Shown one piece after another: positions 40,920-49,883 of a DNA stretch of 64,000 nucleotides. Within the stretch, counting starts at the first letter, position 1, and every line of letters begins with the position of its first letter. The stretch is from 2-02-FULL-66-14 sp037443705 (GTDB taxonomy: Bacteria > Pseudomonadota > Gammaproteobacteria > Burkholderiales > SG8-39): contig JBBINV010000009.1 in assembly GCA_037443705.1 (NCBI GenBank), positions 10,963 through 74,962 of the forward strand, written 5' to 3'. The translations under genes and the position numbers were made by a program. The notes beneath the pieces are model-generated. The model searched no databases. It worked only from the letters and a program-made list of their open reading frames with translations, and was not told the DNA's origin.

Positions 40920-42128
40920 ATGCCCCGGATTTCACTGGACGACGTCCGCTCGGCCGCCGAGCGCATCCGCGGCGCCGTGGAGCGCACGCCGTTCCTGCGC
41001 AGCCGCACGCTCTCGCAGCTCACCGGGGCCGAGGTCTGGCTCAAGTTCGAGAACCTGCAGTTCACCGCCTCGTTCAAGGAGCGCGGCGCGCTCAATCGCC
41101 TGCTCGCGCTGTCGGATGCCGAGCGGCGTCGCGGCGTGATCGCGATGAGCGCCGGCAACCATGCGCAGGGGGTCGCATACCACGCCGCGCGGCTCGGGAT
41201 CCGCGCCGTGATCGTGATGCCGCGCGGGACGCCCCACGGCAAGGTGAAGGGCACGCGCGTGCACGGCGCGGAGGTGATTCTGGAGGGCGACAGCCTCGCG
41301 CAAGCCTCGGGCCACGCGCACGAGCTGGCGGCACGCGAGGGGCTCGTTTTCGTCCACCCCTACGACGATCCGCTCGTCATCGCGGGCCAGGGCACGGTTG
41401 GCCTGGAAATGCTCGAGCAGCAGCCCGAGCTCGATGCGATCGTGGCTCCGGTCGGGGGCGGCGGGCTCCTCGCCGGGATGGCCGTGGCTGCCCGCGGCTT
41501 GAAGCCCGGGATCGAGATCTGCGGCGTGGAGTCGCGCCCGTACTGCGCGATGCATCAGCGCCTGCACGGCCTGGCGGTCGACGTCGGCGGCGACACGATC
41601 GCCGAAGGCATCGCGGTCCGGGACGTCGGAGAATTGCCGCTCTCGATCCTGACGTCGCTTTCCCTCGACGTGCTCGTGGTCGAAGAGCCGACGATCGAGC
41701 GCGCGATCGTCGCGCTGATCGAGATCGAGAAGACGGTCGCGGAAGGCGCGGGCGCCGCGGGGCTCGCGGCGCTGATCGAATTTCCGGAGCGCTTCGCCGG
41801 CAGGCGCGTCGGCATCCCGATCACCGGCGGCAACATCGACCTGCGCCTGCTCTCGGCGGTGCTGATGCGCGGCCTGGTGCGCGACGGGCGCCTGATGCGG
41901 CTGCGCGTCACCATGCCGGACGTCGCGGGCAGCCTCGCCAGGGTCGCGGCGCTGATCGGCGAGGCCGGCGGCAACATCGTGGAAGTGCAGCACCAGCGGC
42001 TCTTCGGCACCGCGTCGGTCAAGTCGCCGGCGGTGGAATTCGTGATCGAGACGCGTGATCGCGATCAGGCGAAGACGCTCGTGGAAACCCTGCTTTCCCG
42101 GAATATCCGCGTCGAATTCGCGGGATAG
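40920..42128 (+). CDS. ilvA: Threonine ammonia-lyase with ACT domain
   Basis: PLP enzyme of 402 residues converting threonine to 2-oxobutyrate and ammonia (isoleucine synthesis or threonine breakdown). Seen: FENLQFTASFKERGALNRLL with the cofactor Lys near 54, SAGNHAQGVAYHAARLG (phosphate loop), and VGGGGLLAGMAVAARG. A single C-terminal ACT domain (RLRVTMPDVAGSLARVAALI) suggests ligand control. Its length matches the short, one-ACT type rather than the 500-residue biosynthetic form, so the symbol is by homology only. It ends 12 bases before the kinase gene. Confidence 0.9.
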   Translation: MPRISLDDVRSAAERIRGAVERTPFLRSRTLSQLTGAEVWLKFENLQFTASFKERGALNRLLALSDAERRRGVIAMSAGNHAQGVAYHAARLGIRAVIVMPRGTPHGKVKGTRVHGAEVILEGDSLAQASGHAHELAAREGLVFVHPYDDPLVIAGQGTVGLEMLEQQPELDAIVAPVGGGGLLAGMAVAARGLKPGIEICGVESRPYCAMHQRLHGLAVDVGGDTIAEGIAVRDVGELPLSILTSLSLDVLVVEEPTIERAIVALIEIEKTVAEGAGAAGLAALIEFPERFAGRRVGIPITGGNIDLRLLSAVLMRGLVRDGRLMRLRVTMPDVAGSLARVAALIGEAGGNIVEVQHQRLFGTASVKSPAVEFVIETRDRDQAKTLVETLLSRNIRVEFAG

Positions 42129-42140
42129 AATTTCCTCTCT

Positions 42141-45100
42141 ATGCCCCGAAAAGCAAGCGCGGGCGAGGCCCTTCGGTGCGCGATCGAGCGCGTCGGAGAG
42201 GCGATCTGCCTGTGCGACGCGCAAGACCGCATCGTGTTCGCCAATCGGGCCTTCCGCAGCCTCAACCCGGGGGTCGAGCACCTGATCCGGCCCGGCTGCC
42301 GCTACGAGGAGCACATCCGCGCCGGGATCGCGCTCGGCAACTACCCCGACAAGACCGCCGACCCGGAGCACTGGATCGCCGAGCGCTTCGCGCTGCGGCG
42401 CGCGGGCGGCACGTTCGAGCTGCGCCGGCAGAACGACCGCTGGATCCAGGTGCGCGACGAGCGGCTCCCGGACGGCGGCGTGATCACCGTCTGCATGGAC
42501 GTCACCGAGCGCAAGCGCGCCGAGCAGCGCCTGGCCGAGAGCGAGGCGCGCTTCCGCCAGCTCACCGCGCTCTCCTCTGACTGGTATTGGGAGCAGGACG
42601 CGCAATTCCGGTTCACCTTCATATCGCAGGAGGTCGGCGAAAAGAGCGGCGTCGGCCACGAGGTGCACCTCGGAAAGGCGCGCTGGGACATCCCGGCGCT
42701 GAACCTCTCCGCCGAGGACTGGGCGAAGCATCGCGCCGCGCTCGAGCGGCACGAGCCGTTCCGCGACTTCGTGATGCGCCGTCCGGATTGCGGCGGGCGC
42801 GAGCGATGGGTCTCCATCAGCGGCGATCCGGTGTTCGACGCGGGCGGGCACTTCACCGGCTACCGAGGCACCGGGCGCGACATCACGGAACAGGTGCTGC
42901 TGGAGCGCACGCTGCGCGAGGCGCAGGCGCGGCTGAGGCTGATCATGGACTCCGTCCCGGCTGGAATGGCCTACGTGGATCGTGACGAGCGGTACCTCGT
43001 CGTGAGCCGCGGTTACGCGGAGATCTACGAGAAGCCCTTCGACGAGATCGTCGGTCGCACGATCCGCGAGTTCGTGGGCGACGAGGTGTACGCGCTCTCC
43101 AGGCCGTACCTGGAGGCCGCCTTCGCGGGGAAGGTGGCACGCTACGAAAGGCAGCTTCGTCGCGGGGACGGCTCGCTGCGCGACATTCGCGTCGAGTATG
43201 TGGCGCACCGTGATTTCTCCGGGGCGGTGGCGGGGGTATTCGGCCTGATCACCGACCTCACGGAACAGAAGTCCGCGCAGCGCGCGCTCGAGCGCAGCGA
43301 GGCGCGCTTCCGCGACTTTGCGCGCGCCTCGGGCGAATGGTTCTGGGAAACCGACGCCGAGGGCCGGTACACCTGGTTCTCGGAGGAGGTCGAGCGCGTC
43401 ACCGGCTTTCCGCGCGAGTGGCACTACGGGAAGTCGCGCGTGGAGCTGGCGACAGCGGCCGGCGCGGATCTGGCGGCCGAGCCGTGGCGCTCGCACCTCG
43501 CGCAGCTTGCGCGGCGCGAGCCGTTTCGCGACTTCGAATTCGTGCGCCGGGCACCCGACGGGCTGCGCTGGATCCGCTCGAGCGGCGTTCCGGTGTTCGG
43601 CGAGAAGGGCGAATTCCGCGGCTACCGCGGCTCGGGCATCGACATCACGGCCCGCGTCGGGCTCGAGCAGCGCCTGCGCGAGGCCGGCGACGAGATCCGC
43701 CGGGCCAAGGCTCGGCTCGACGTGGCGCTTGCCGGGGCGCAGGCGAGCAGCTGGGACATCGACGTGCGCACGGGCGAATGCGTCCTGAGCGAAGGCTGGG
43801 CGGAGCTGCTCGGGCTGCCGCGCCAGCCTACGCGCACGACGGTCGAGGCGCTGCGCGCGCTGCTCGAGCCGGAGGATCGCGAGAGGGCCGGGCGCATCTC
43901 CACGGAAACGATCCGGGGCCTGCGCGAAGACTACACGGTGGAGCACCGCGTGCGCGCCGCCGCCGGCGAGTGGCGCTGGGTGCTCTCGCACGGCCGCATC
44001 ACGGAACGCGACCCGGCGACGGGCCGGGCGCTGCGCATGAGCGGTATCAACCTCGACATCACCGAGCGCAAGCGTGCCGAGGAGCTGCTGCGCGCGGCCG
44101 AGGAGCGGCTGCACCTGGTCGTAGACGGCGTGCCGGTGATGATCTCGCAGTTCGACCGCGACGAGCGCGTGCTCTTCGTCAACCGAGCCGTGTCGCAGAC
44201 CTTCGAGCGCGCGCCCGAGGATTTTGTCGGCAGCACGCTGCGCGAGGCGATCGGCGCGGAGGCCTACGCGGAGGTGCAGCCTCACATCGCGCGCGTGCTC
44301 GCGGGTGAGACGGTCGCCTACGAGCGCGTTCACCGGCGCTCGGACGCAAGCGTGCGCCACCTCGACTTCCGCTTCGTGCCGCAGCGCGACGGCGCGGGCG
44401 CGGTGATCGGCTGGTTCAGCCTCGGGCGCGACGTAACCGAGGAGCGCAGGGCGCTCGAGGCGCTGCGCGAGTCCGAGGCGCGCTACCGGGTGGTGAGCGA
44501 GAGCATGACCGACGGGATCCTGATCCTGCAGGAAGGCCGCTTCCGGCACGTGAACCCCGCCGCGCTCAAGCTCCTCGGCTACGCGCGCGAGGAGCTGATC
44601 GGCCGCGAGTTCGGGCCGCTGATCCATCCGGACTGGCGCGCGCTCGTCGCCGAGCGCCACCGGCGCAGGAGCGCCGGCGAGACGCCCGAGTCGCGCTACG
44701 ACATCCAGGTGCTGACGCGTGCCGGGGCCGCGCTCTGGGTGCAGATCTCGAGCGAGCGCATCGAATGGGAAGGGCGCCCGGCGGTCCTCACCCTCCTTTC
44801 CGACATCGGCGCGCGCAAGAAGGCCGAGGAGGAGATCCGCGCGCTCAACGAGTCGCTCGAGCAGCGCGTTCGCAGCCGCACCGCCGAGCTCGAGGCGGCG
44901 CTGAGCGAGCTGGAGGCGTTCTCGTACTCGGTGTCGCACGACCTGAGGGCGCCGCTGCGGGCGATCAGCGGATTTGCGCGCATGGTGAACGAGGACGAGG
45001 GCGAGCGCCTGAGCGCAGAGGGCCGGCGCAAGCTCGGCGTGGTCGAGGCGAACGCGCGCAAGATGGGGATCCTGGTCGACGACCTGCTCGCGCTCGCGCG

Positions 45101-45563
45101 GCTGAGCCAGGCCAAGCTGCGGCGCGAGCGCCTGGACATGCAGGCGCTCGCGGTCTCGGTCGCGGAGGAGCTCGGTCCCGCCTCGCCGCGCGCGCGCGTC
45201 GACGTGGCCGGCCTTCCTCCGGCGCAGGGCGACGCGACGCTGGTGCGCCAGGCGCTCTTCAACCTCGTGGACAACGCGCTCAAGTACTCGTCGCGCGCGG
45301 CCGAGCCGCGGGTGGAGATCGGCTGGAGCGAGGAGGCGCGCGCGTACTTCGTGCGCGACAACGGCGTCGGCTTCGACATGGCGTACGCGGGCAAGCTCTT
45401 CGGCACCTTCGAGCGGCTGCACCCCGAGACCGAGTTTCCGGGGAGCGGGATCGGGCTCGCGATCGTGAAGCGCGTGCTCGAGCGCCACGGCGGCCGCGTG
45501 TGGGCCGAGGGCGCCCCCGAGGCGGGCGCCACGTTCTACTTCACGTTGCCTTCGCAGCCCTGA
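42141..45563 (+). CDS. Soluble sensor histidine kinase with about seven PAS domains
   Basis: A 1140-residue kinase with no membrane helix. About seven PAS/PAC units occupy residues 10-900, several opening alike (LTALSSDWYWEQDA, ARASGEWFWETDA). A phospho-acceptor helix follows with FSYSVSHDLRAPLRAISGFA (His near 935), then NALKYSSRA, VRDNGVGFDMAYAGKLFGTF and GSGIGLAIVKRVLERHGG as ATP-binding boxes. No receiver domain and no adjacent response regulator. The catalytic core is very close to that of the membrane kinase at 2930, so the two are paralogues with different input ends. The 3' end overlaps the convergent radical SAM gene by 23 bases. Confidence 0.9.
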   Translation: MPRKASAGEALRCAIERVGEAICLCDAQDRIVFANRAFRSLNPGVEHLIRPGCRYEEHIRAGIALGNYPDKTADPEHWIAERFALRRAGGTFELRRQNDRWIQVRDERLPDGGVITVCMDVTERKRAEQRLAESEARFRQLTALSSDWYWEQDAQFRFTFISQEVGEKSGVGHEVHLGKARWDIPALNLSAEDWAKHRAALERHEPFRDFVMRRPDCGGRERWVSISGDPVFDAGGHFTGYRGTGRDITEQVLLERTLREAQARLRLIMDSVPAGMAYVDRDERYLVVSRGYAEIYEKPFDEIVGRTIREFVGDEVYALSRPYLEAAFAGKVARYERQLRRGDGSLRDIRVEYVAHRDFSGAVAGVFGLITDLTEQKSAQRALERSEARFRDFARASGEWFWETDAEGRYTWFSEEVERVTGFPREWHYGKSRVELATAAGADLAAEPWRSHLAQLARREPFRDFEFVRRAPDGLRWIRSSGVPVFGEKGEFRGYRGSGIDITARVGLEQRLREAGDEIRRAKARLDVALAGAQASSWDIDVRTGECVLSEGWAELLGLPRQPTRTTVEALRALLEPEDRERAGRISTETIRGLREDYTVEHRVRAAAGEWRWVLSHGRITERDPATGRALRMSGINLDITERKRAEELLRAAEERLHLVVDGVPVMISQFDRDERVLFVNRAVSQTFERAPEDFVGSTLREAIGAEAYAEVQPHIARVLAGETVAYERVHRRSDASVRHLDFRFVPQRDGAGAVIGWFSLGRDVTEERRALEALRESEARYRVVSESMTDGILILQEGRFRHVNPAALKLLGYAREELIGREFGPLIHPDWRALVAERHRRRSAGETPESRYDIQVLTRAGAALWVQISSERIEWEGRPAVLTLLSDIGARKKAEEEIRALNESLEQRVRSRTAELEAALSELEAFSYSVSHDLRAPLRAISGFARMVNEDEGERLSAEGRRKLGVVEANARKMGILVDDLLALARLSQAKLRRERLDMQALAVSVAEELGPASPRARVDVAGLPPAQGDATLVRQALFNLVDNALKYSSRAAEPRVEIGWSEEARAYFVRDNGVGFDMAYAGKLFGTFERLHPETEFPGSGIGLAIVKRVLERHGGRVWAEGAPEAGATFYFTLPSQP

Positions 45564-47289
45564 GCAGCTCGAGGATTCCTTCGCCGAGCACGATCGCGAC
45601 GCGGTCGCCGTAGCGCGCCAGCGCGCGCTGCAGGCGCTCCAGCTCGCGATGTTCGCACTCGCGCAGGTTCTCTATCGCGAGCACGAGCCGCGTCTGCGGC
45701 CGCACGAGGAGCCCGCGCACCCTGCGCCGCAGGCGGCGCGCGAGCGCCCGGTCGAGCGGCTGCGTGACCCTTACGGGGATACGCTCGCCGGGCTCCGCGG
45801 CGAGGGAGCGGAAATGCCGGTCCGCGTAGTCGCGCATCGCGAGGCCCGCGATCCAGTCGTTCATCGCCTGCGCGAGCAGCCTCGGCCGCCCGAGCGGAAG
45901 GCTGCGCGCGAAATGCCAGGCCCGGCCGAGACCGCCGCGCACGATGCCGCGGCGAAGGAGGTTCCAGACCAGCTGCGCCGCTTCACCGGCGGACTCGCGC
46001 TCGAGGCGCGCCGCGGCGCCGAAATGGCGGAGCTTCCTGCGGATCCGCTCGGCGATCGCCCCGTCCGCGAGCAGGTCGCGGTACAGGCGCTGCAAGCCCT
46101 CGATCATCTCCGCCGCGGTCATGCCCTTCGGAACGATATTGGTGCGCAGCTTCGTGTTGTCGCCGTGCGGCGCGCCCTCGATCAGGCGTCCTTCCTTCTT
46201 CAGGCGCTCGAACAGCGGGGTGCGTGGCAGCGCGGTGAGCAGGCCCACCATCGCCACCATGATTCCCGAGTCGAGGATGAAGCGCTTCTGCGCGCCGAAG
46301 GTGCGCGGCGTATCCCGGTCGAACCCCACGATGAAGCCGGCGAGGATGTCGATGCCGTGGGCATAGATGCGGCGCACCGCCGCCAGCATGTCGCGGCCGC
46401 AGTTCTGGGTCTTTTTCGCCTCGCGCAGCGCCTCGGGATCGGGCGTCTCGAGGCCGAGGAACACCCACTCGAACCCCGCCTCGCGCATCAGCCGCATCAG
46501 CTCCTCGTCCGCCGCGAGGTTGAGCGAGGCCTCGGTGCCGAAGCGAAGGCGCCGCCCGTGGCGCGCCTGGTAATCGGCGAGATACCGCAGCGTCTCCTTC
46601 GCGCGCGCGGGGTTGCCGATGAAGTTGTCGTCCACGAAGAACACCTTGCGCGCGCCCTGCCGCCTGAGCGCGTCGAGCTCCCGGCCGATCTGTGCCGTGC
46701 CCTTGTAGCGCGGCCGCCGGCCGAACATGACGACGATGTCGCAGAACTCGCACCGGTAGGGGCAGCCGCGCGAGAGCTGCAGCGTCGCGGTCGCGTAGCG
46801 ATCGAGCCTGAGCAGGTCGAAGCGCGGAACCGGCGAATCGGCAAGATCGACGTGCCCGGTCTCGCGGTAGAGCGGCTGCGCGGCGCCGCGCTCGAGATCG
46901 GCGCAAAAGCGCCGCCAGATGTACTCGGCCTCGCCGGCGACCACAGCGTCGGCGATCCCGGCGTACTCTTCCGGACAGAGCGAGGCATAGCTGCCGCCCG
47001 CGACCGTGAAATATCCGGCGTCGCGGTAGTAGCGCAGCAGCTGCTTCTGGCGCGCCGACTGCACGCCCATGCCGCAGATGCCGACCAGGTCCGCTTCCGG
47101 CCTGAGCGGCAGCGGCTCCACGTTCTCGTCCACGATCGTCACCTGCCAGTGCGGCGGGCAGAGCGCGGCGAGCGTCGCGAGACCGAGAGGCGGATTGAGT
47201 GCGCGCTTGCCCGGCAGCACCTCCTCCACGGCCCAGCGGAAGCTCCAGAAGCTCTCGGGCAGCCTCGGGTTGACGAGCAGGAGGCGCAT
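45541..47289 (-). CDS. B12-binding-type radical SAM protein with DUF4070-like C-terminus
   Basis: A 582-residue protein. The N-terminal cobalamin-binding-like Rossmann domain covers about 1-150 (LLLVNPRLPESFWSFRWAVE, ADLVGICGMGVQSARQKQLL). The radical SAM core has LSRGCPYRCEFCDIVVMFGR (Cys 176, 180, 183 bind the [4Fe-4S] cluster). GLETPDPEALREAKKTQNC and GFDRDTPRTFGAQKRFILDS lead into a DUF4070-like region. Such proteins include C-methylases, for example hopanoid C-2 methylase HpnP, but many are uncharacterised, and no hopanoid gene is near. The B12 His motif is not evident. An Fnr-type box lies 47 bases before its start, fitting an oxygen-sensitive enzyme. Confidence 0.85.
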   Translation of the reverse strand: MRLLLVNPRLPESFWSFRWAVEEVLPGKRALNPPLGLATLAALCPPHWQVTIVDENVEPLPLRPEADLVGICGMGVQSARQKQLLRYYRDAGYFTVAGGSYASLCPEEYAGIADAVVAGEAEYIWRRFCADLERGAAQPLYRETGHVDLADSPVPRFDLLRLDRYATATLQLSRGCPYRCEFCDIVVMFGRRPRYKGTAQIGRELDALRRQGARKVFFVDDNFIGNPARAKETLRYLADYQARHGRRLRFGTEASLNLAADEELMRLMREAGFEWVFLGLETPDPEALREAKKTQNCGRDMLAAVRRIYAHGIDILAGFIVGFDRDTPRTFGAQKRFILDSGIMVAMVGLLTALPRTPLFERLKKEGRLIEGAPHGDNTKLRTNIVPKGMTAAEMIEGLQRLYRDLLADGAIAERIRRKLRHFGAAARLERESAGEAAQLVWNLLRRGIVRGGLGRAWHFARSLPLGRPRLLAQAMNDWIAGLAMRDYADRHFRSLAAEPGERIPVRVTQPLDRALARRLRRRVRGLLVRPQTRLVLAIENLRECEHRELERLQRALARYGDRVAIVLGEGILELLRAAKAT

Positions 47290-47335
47290 GAAGCGGCCAC
47301 CCTAGGCGCGCGCGCGCCGGTGCGCCAGCGCGCCT

Positions 47336-47349
47336 TTGACCCAGGTCAA
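47336..47349. promoter_or_regulatory. Fnr-type box before the radical SAM gene
   Basis: TTGAC-CCAG-GTCAA, perfectly symmetric arms, 47 bases upstream of the ATG at 47289. This is the right distance for activation. Identical arms recur at 58270-58283 and 61527-61540. Confidence 0.6.
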
Positions 47350-47388
47350 TTCAGAGCAGCCGAAGGAATCGCTTCATGACGCCCCTGC

Positions 47389-47775
47389 TCAGCCCGGAAC
47401 CGAAATTTCTATCAGATTCAGGTCCGGGTCGCGGACGTAGACCGAGCGGATCGGCCCGGTGGCGCCCGTTTTCATGACCGGCCCCTCGACGATCGCCACG
47501 CCTCGCTCTTCGAGCCGCTCGATGACTTCTTCCAGCGGAACTCCGGCGATGAAGCACAGGTCGAGCGTTCCCGGCGCCGCGACGTGCGCGCGCGGGCTGA
47601 ACTCCCGGCCCCACTCGTGGAGGTTGATCTTCTGGTTGCCGAACTTGAGCGCCCAGCGCGTCTCGGTGGGCGTCTCGAACGATTCCAGCTTCATGCCGAG
47701 GACCTCGGAATAAAAGCGGACGCACCCCTCGCGGTCGCGCGTCGTGAGAACGATGTGGTCGATGCGGTCGATCAT
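47389..47775 (-). CDS. VOC-family (glyoxalase/dioxygenase fold) protein
   Basis: A 128-residue protein of the vicinal-oxygen-chelate fold: IDHIVLTTRDREGCVRFYSE, then LGMKLESFETP, KINLHEWGREFSP and IRSVYVRDPDLNLIEISVPG. Likely metal ligands are the His near 7, the His in LHEWG and the Glu in LIEIS. It is intact, unlike the VOC fragment in the 11.6-kb chimera. The family covers glyoxalases, dioxygenases and antibiotic-binding proteins; activity unknown. It starts 12 bases after the small antitoxin gene. Confidence 0.87.
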   Translation of the reverse strand: MIDRIDHIVLTTRDREGCVRFYSEVLGMKLESFETPTETRWALKFGNQKINLHEWGREFSPRAHVAAPGTLDLCFIAGVPLEEVIERLEERGVAIVEGPVMKTGATGPIRSVYVRDPDLNLIEISVPG

Positions 47776-47787
47776 TGCGGTCCTTCC

Positions 47788-47922
47788 TCAAGCCGCTGCC
47801 GCGAGCAGCTCTTCCGGCAGCGCGATCACTTTCCTGCCGAGCGAGCGGCGGTGCGCTTCGGCCCGCCGCTTCAGCCAGCGGTGAAGGTCGCGGGGGAGGT
47901 CTCGAAGGGTAACGGCAGGCAC
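47788..47922 (-). CDS. Small FitA/VapB-like antitoxin, no toxin partner
   Basis: A 44-residue ORF (GTG start) reading VPAVTLRDLPRDLHRWLKRR, then AEAHRRSLGRKVIALPEELL. The pattern matches FitA-type ribbon-helix-helix antitoxins (normally VTIRDLPxxLHxxLKxRA, then HxRSLNREAI). It lacks the C-terminal toxin-binding tail, and no PIN toxin follows: the next gene is the VOC protein. Either a degenerate orphan or a stand-alone DNA-binding peptide. Confidence 0.6.
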   Translation of the reverse strand: MPAVTLRDLPRDLHRWLKRRAEAHRRSLGRKVIALPEELLAAAA

Positions 47923-47983
47923 GTCCCGGTCCTCTTCCGAGAGATGTCACAATGATATCGCCTCGACATCACCGGTCGAACCG

Positions 47984-49171
47984 CTACACCACTCCCTCCC
48001 TGCGGAGCTCCGAAATGTCCGAAGCGGTATAGCCCAGCTCGCGCAGAACCTCGTCCGTATGCTCGCCGAGCTTCGGTGCGGGCGAGCGCAGCCCCCCGGG
48101 CGTGGCGGAGAGCTTCGGCACGATGCCCGGCTGCCTGAGCGGCTCGCCGTCGCCCGCGATCGAATCCACGAGCATGCCGCGCGCCGCGTAGTGCGGATCC
48201 GCCGCGATGTCGGCGGCGCTGTAGATACGCCCCGCGGGGACTTCGGCTTTTTCCATTTCACGAAGAACGTGCTCCTGCGAAAACCGGGAAGTCCATTGCG
48301 CTATCGCCGTGTCTATCCGCTCCATCTGCGCCGCGCGGCCATCGTTGCGCGCGAGCGCCGGGTCGTCGCGCAGGTCTGTCCGCCCGATCGCGGTCATGAG
48401 CCTCCGGTAGAGGCTGTCGGCGTTGCCCGCGATCAGCACCCAGCTCCCGTCCTCGCAGGGATAGATGTTCGAGGGCGCGATCCCGGGGAGCGCGCTGCCC
48501 GAGCGCTCGCGCACGAACCGCTGCGCGTCGTATTCCGGAAGGAGGCTCTCCATTCAATTGAACATCGCTTCATACAGCGCGACGTCCACCACCTGCCCGC
48601 GTCCGGTCTTGTCGGCCTCGCGCAGCGCGAGCAGCGCGCCGAGCGCGCCGTGCAGCGAAGCGATCGTGTCGCCGATCGAGAGGTTCGGGCGCGCCGGCGG
48701 CCGGTCGGGAAACCCGGTGATGTAGCGAAAGCCGGCGAACGCTTCCGCGATCGCGGCGAATCCGGGCCGGTCGCGGTAGGGCCCGCTCTGTCCATAGCCC
48801 GAGATGCGCACCAGCACCAGCCCCGGATTCTCGCGCGAGAGCGCCTCCCAGCCGAGGTTCCAGCGCTCCAGCGCCCCGGGGCGGAAGTTCTCGACCACGA
48901 TGTGCGAGCGCCGCGCAAGCCGCCGCACGATCTCCTGGCCTTCGGGCTTGCGCAGATCCGCGGTGACCGAGCGCTTGTTGCGCGACTGCACCTGCCACCA
49001 CAGCGACGTGCCGTTGCGCAGCTTGCGCCAGCGGCGCAGCGGATCGCCCTCGCCCGGCGGCTCGATCTTCACGACGTCGGCGCCGAAGTCGGCCAGCGTC
49101 TTCGCGCAGAACGGGCCCGCGACCAGCGTGCCGAGCTCGAGCACGCGCACGCCGCGAAGCGGCGCATTCAT
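47984..49171 (-). pseudogene. CaiB/BaiF CoA-transferase gene interrupted by one in-frame TGA
   Basis: Class III CoA transferase of 395 codons. N-terminal half: RVLELGTLVAGPFCAKTLAD, DVVKIEPPGEGDPLR, RNKRSVTADLRKPEGQ and SIGDTIASLHGALGA (the region of the catalytic Asp). The reading frame hits TGA at 48554-48556, right after VVDVALYEAMFN, and resumes in the same frame with MESLLPEYDAQRF to the normal end. Relatives have a hydrophobic residue at the stop position; TGG to TGA is the simplest change. Both parts are otherwise well preserved, so the mutation is recent or an error. An ATG directly follows the stop. Start overlaps the MaoC stop. Confidence 0.82.
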
Positions 49172-49623
49172 TTTCGCCTCAACAATCTCAAGGGGTTGTA
49201 TTCGAGGACGGTCTCGCCGCGCTGGTTGATCACCTTGTTGCCGAAGCGCACGAGGCCGCGGTCGCCCTTCGAGGTGAGGCGCGCCTCCAGCACCTCGACC
49301 TCGACGTGGATCGTGTCGCCTACCAGCGTAGGTCCCCTGACGTCGAGAGTGGCGTTGAGGAACGCGAGCCCCGTGTCCTGCATGGCGGGCAGCAGCAGCC
49401 CCTCGGCGAACGCGTAGACGAGCGCTCCGGGCACGGCGCGACCCTTGATCGCGCGCCCCGTGTCGTCCGCGACCGCGAACAGCTCCTCGGTTAGCCAGGT
49501 GAGGTTGACGAAATTCGAGAGATCGGCCTCGCCGATCGTGCGGCGGTGAGTGCGGAAGCGAAAGCCGGGCTTCAGGTCCTCGTAGGCGAAGCCCCGCCCC
49601 ACCACCGGAACGGACTCGCTCAT
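49168..49623 (-). CDS. MaoC-like hot-dog protein
   Basis: A 151-residue hot-dog-fold protein like MaoC acyl-CoA hydratases: YEDLKPGFRFRTHRRTIGEA, VPGALVYAFAEGLLLP, VRGPTLVGDTIHVEVEVLEA and NQRGETVLEY. The catalytic loop usually written TGDxNPxHxD reads NLTWLTEELFA, so the Asp and His of classical hydratases are missing. It may bind or act on acyl-CoA differently. Four-base overlaps with both neighbours place it in the acyl-CoA operon. Confidence 0.8.
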   Translation of the reverse strand: MSESVPVVGRGFAYEDLKPGFRFRTHRRTIGEADLSNFVNLTWLTEELFAVADDTGRAIKGRAVPGALVYAFAEGLLLPAMQDTGLAFLNATLDVRGPTLVGDTIHVEVEVLEARLTSKGDRGLVRFGNKVINQRGETVLEYNPLRLLRRK

Positions 49624-49874
49624 GCGAGCACCAGAAACCGGGACAGACCCGGATTTCGGCCGATCACATGCCCAATGCTGGAAATCCGGGTCTGTCCCGT
49701 TTTTTCCGGTTTTTCCATGATGGCGCCACCGTGCAGCACGCCGCCTTCGGTGCAGAGCTGCTGCTTCACCTCGAGCCTCGCCTTGACGCACTCCGGCGTG
49801 ACCTCCACGAGCTCCGGCCCGATCAGATCCGGGAACAATCCCTTCATCCGTTCCTGCAGCGTCGCGGCGTTCAT
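49620..49874 (-). CDS. PaaI-type thioesterase, 3' half replaced by a palindromic element
   Basis: The first 52 residues fit PaaI/YbgC hot-dog thioesterases (LFPDLIGPELVEVTPECVKA, then EVKQQLCTEGGVLHGGAIM, ending at the catalytic HGG region). From there the protein is the translation of the palindrome at 49639-49699 plus a few residues (ending SRFLVLA). About 80 residues of the normal 135-140 are missing. The stop still overlaps the MaoC start (ATGA), so coupling is kept although the enzyme cannot fold normally. Treat as a broken gene. Confidence 0.78.
   Translation of the reverse strand: MNAATLQERMKGLFPDLIGPELVEVTPECVKARLEVKQQLCTEGGVLHGGAIMEKPEKTGQTRISSIGHVIGRNPGLSRFLVLA
49639..49699. repeat. 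Palindromic element inside the thioesterase gene (family B)
   Basis: Perfect 18-base arms (CGGGACAGACCCGGATTT and its complement) around a 25-base loop. The core GGxxCAGACCCG is shared with 10105-10157 and 29355-29429. Its insertion coincides with loss of the 3' half of the thioesterase gene. Confidence 0.85.
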
Positions 49875-49883
49875 TCTTGCTCC

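Noticed and set aside
40932..45488. Over 1500-codon open frame antisense to threonine ammonia-lyase and the soluble kinase
   Set aside because: Same reason: low-complexity composition and complete overlap with two clearly coding genes on the other strand.
48554..48556. TGA as a selenocysteine codon in the CoA transferase
   Set aside because: No selenocysteine hairpin is evident after it, the family has no selenoproteins, and the paralogue has an ordinary hydrophobic residue there.
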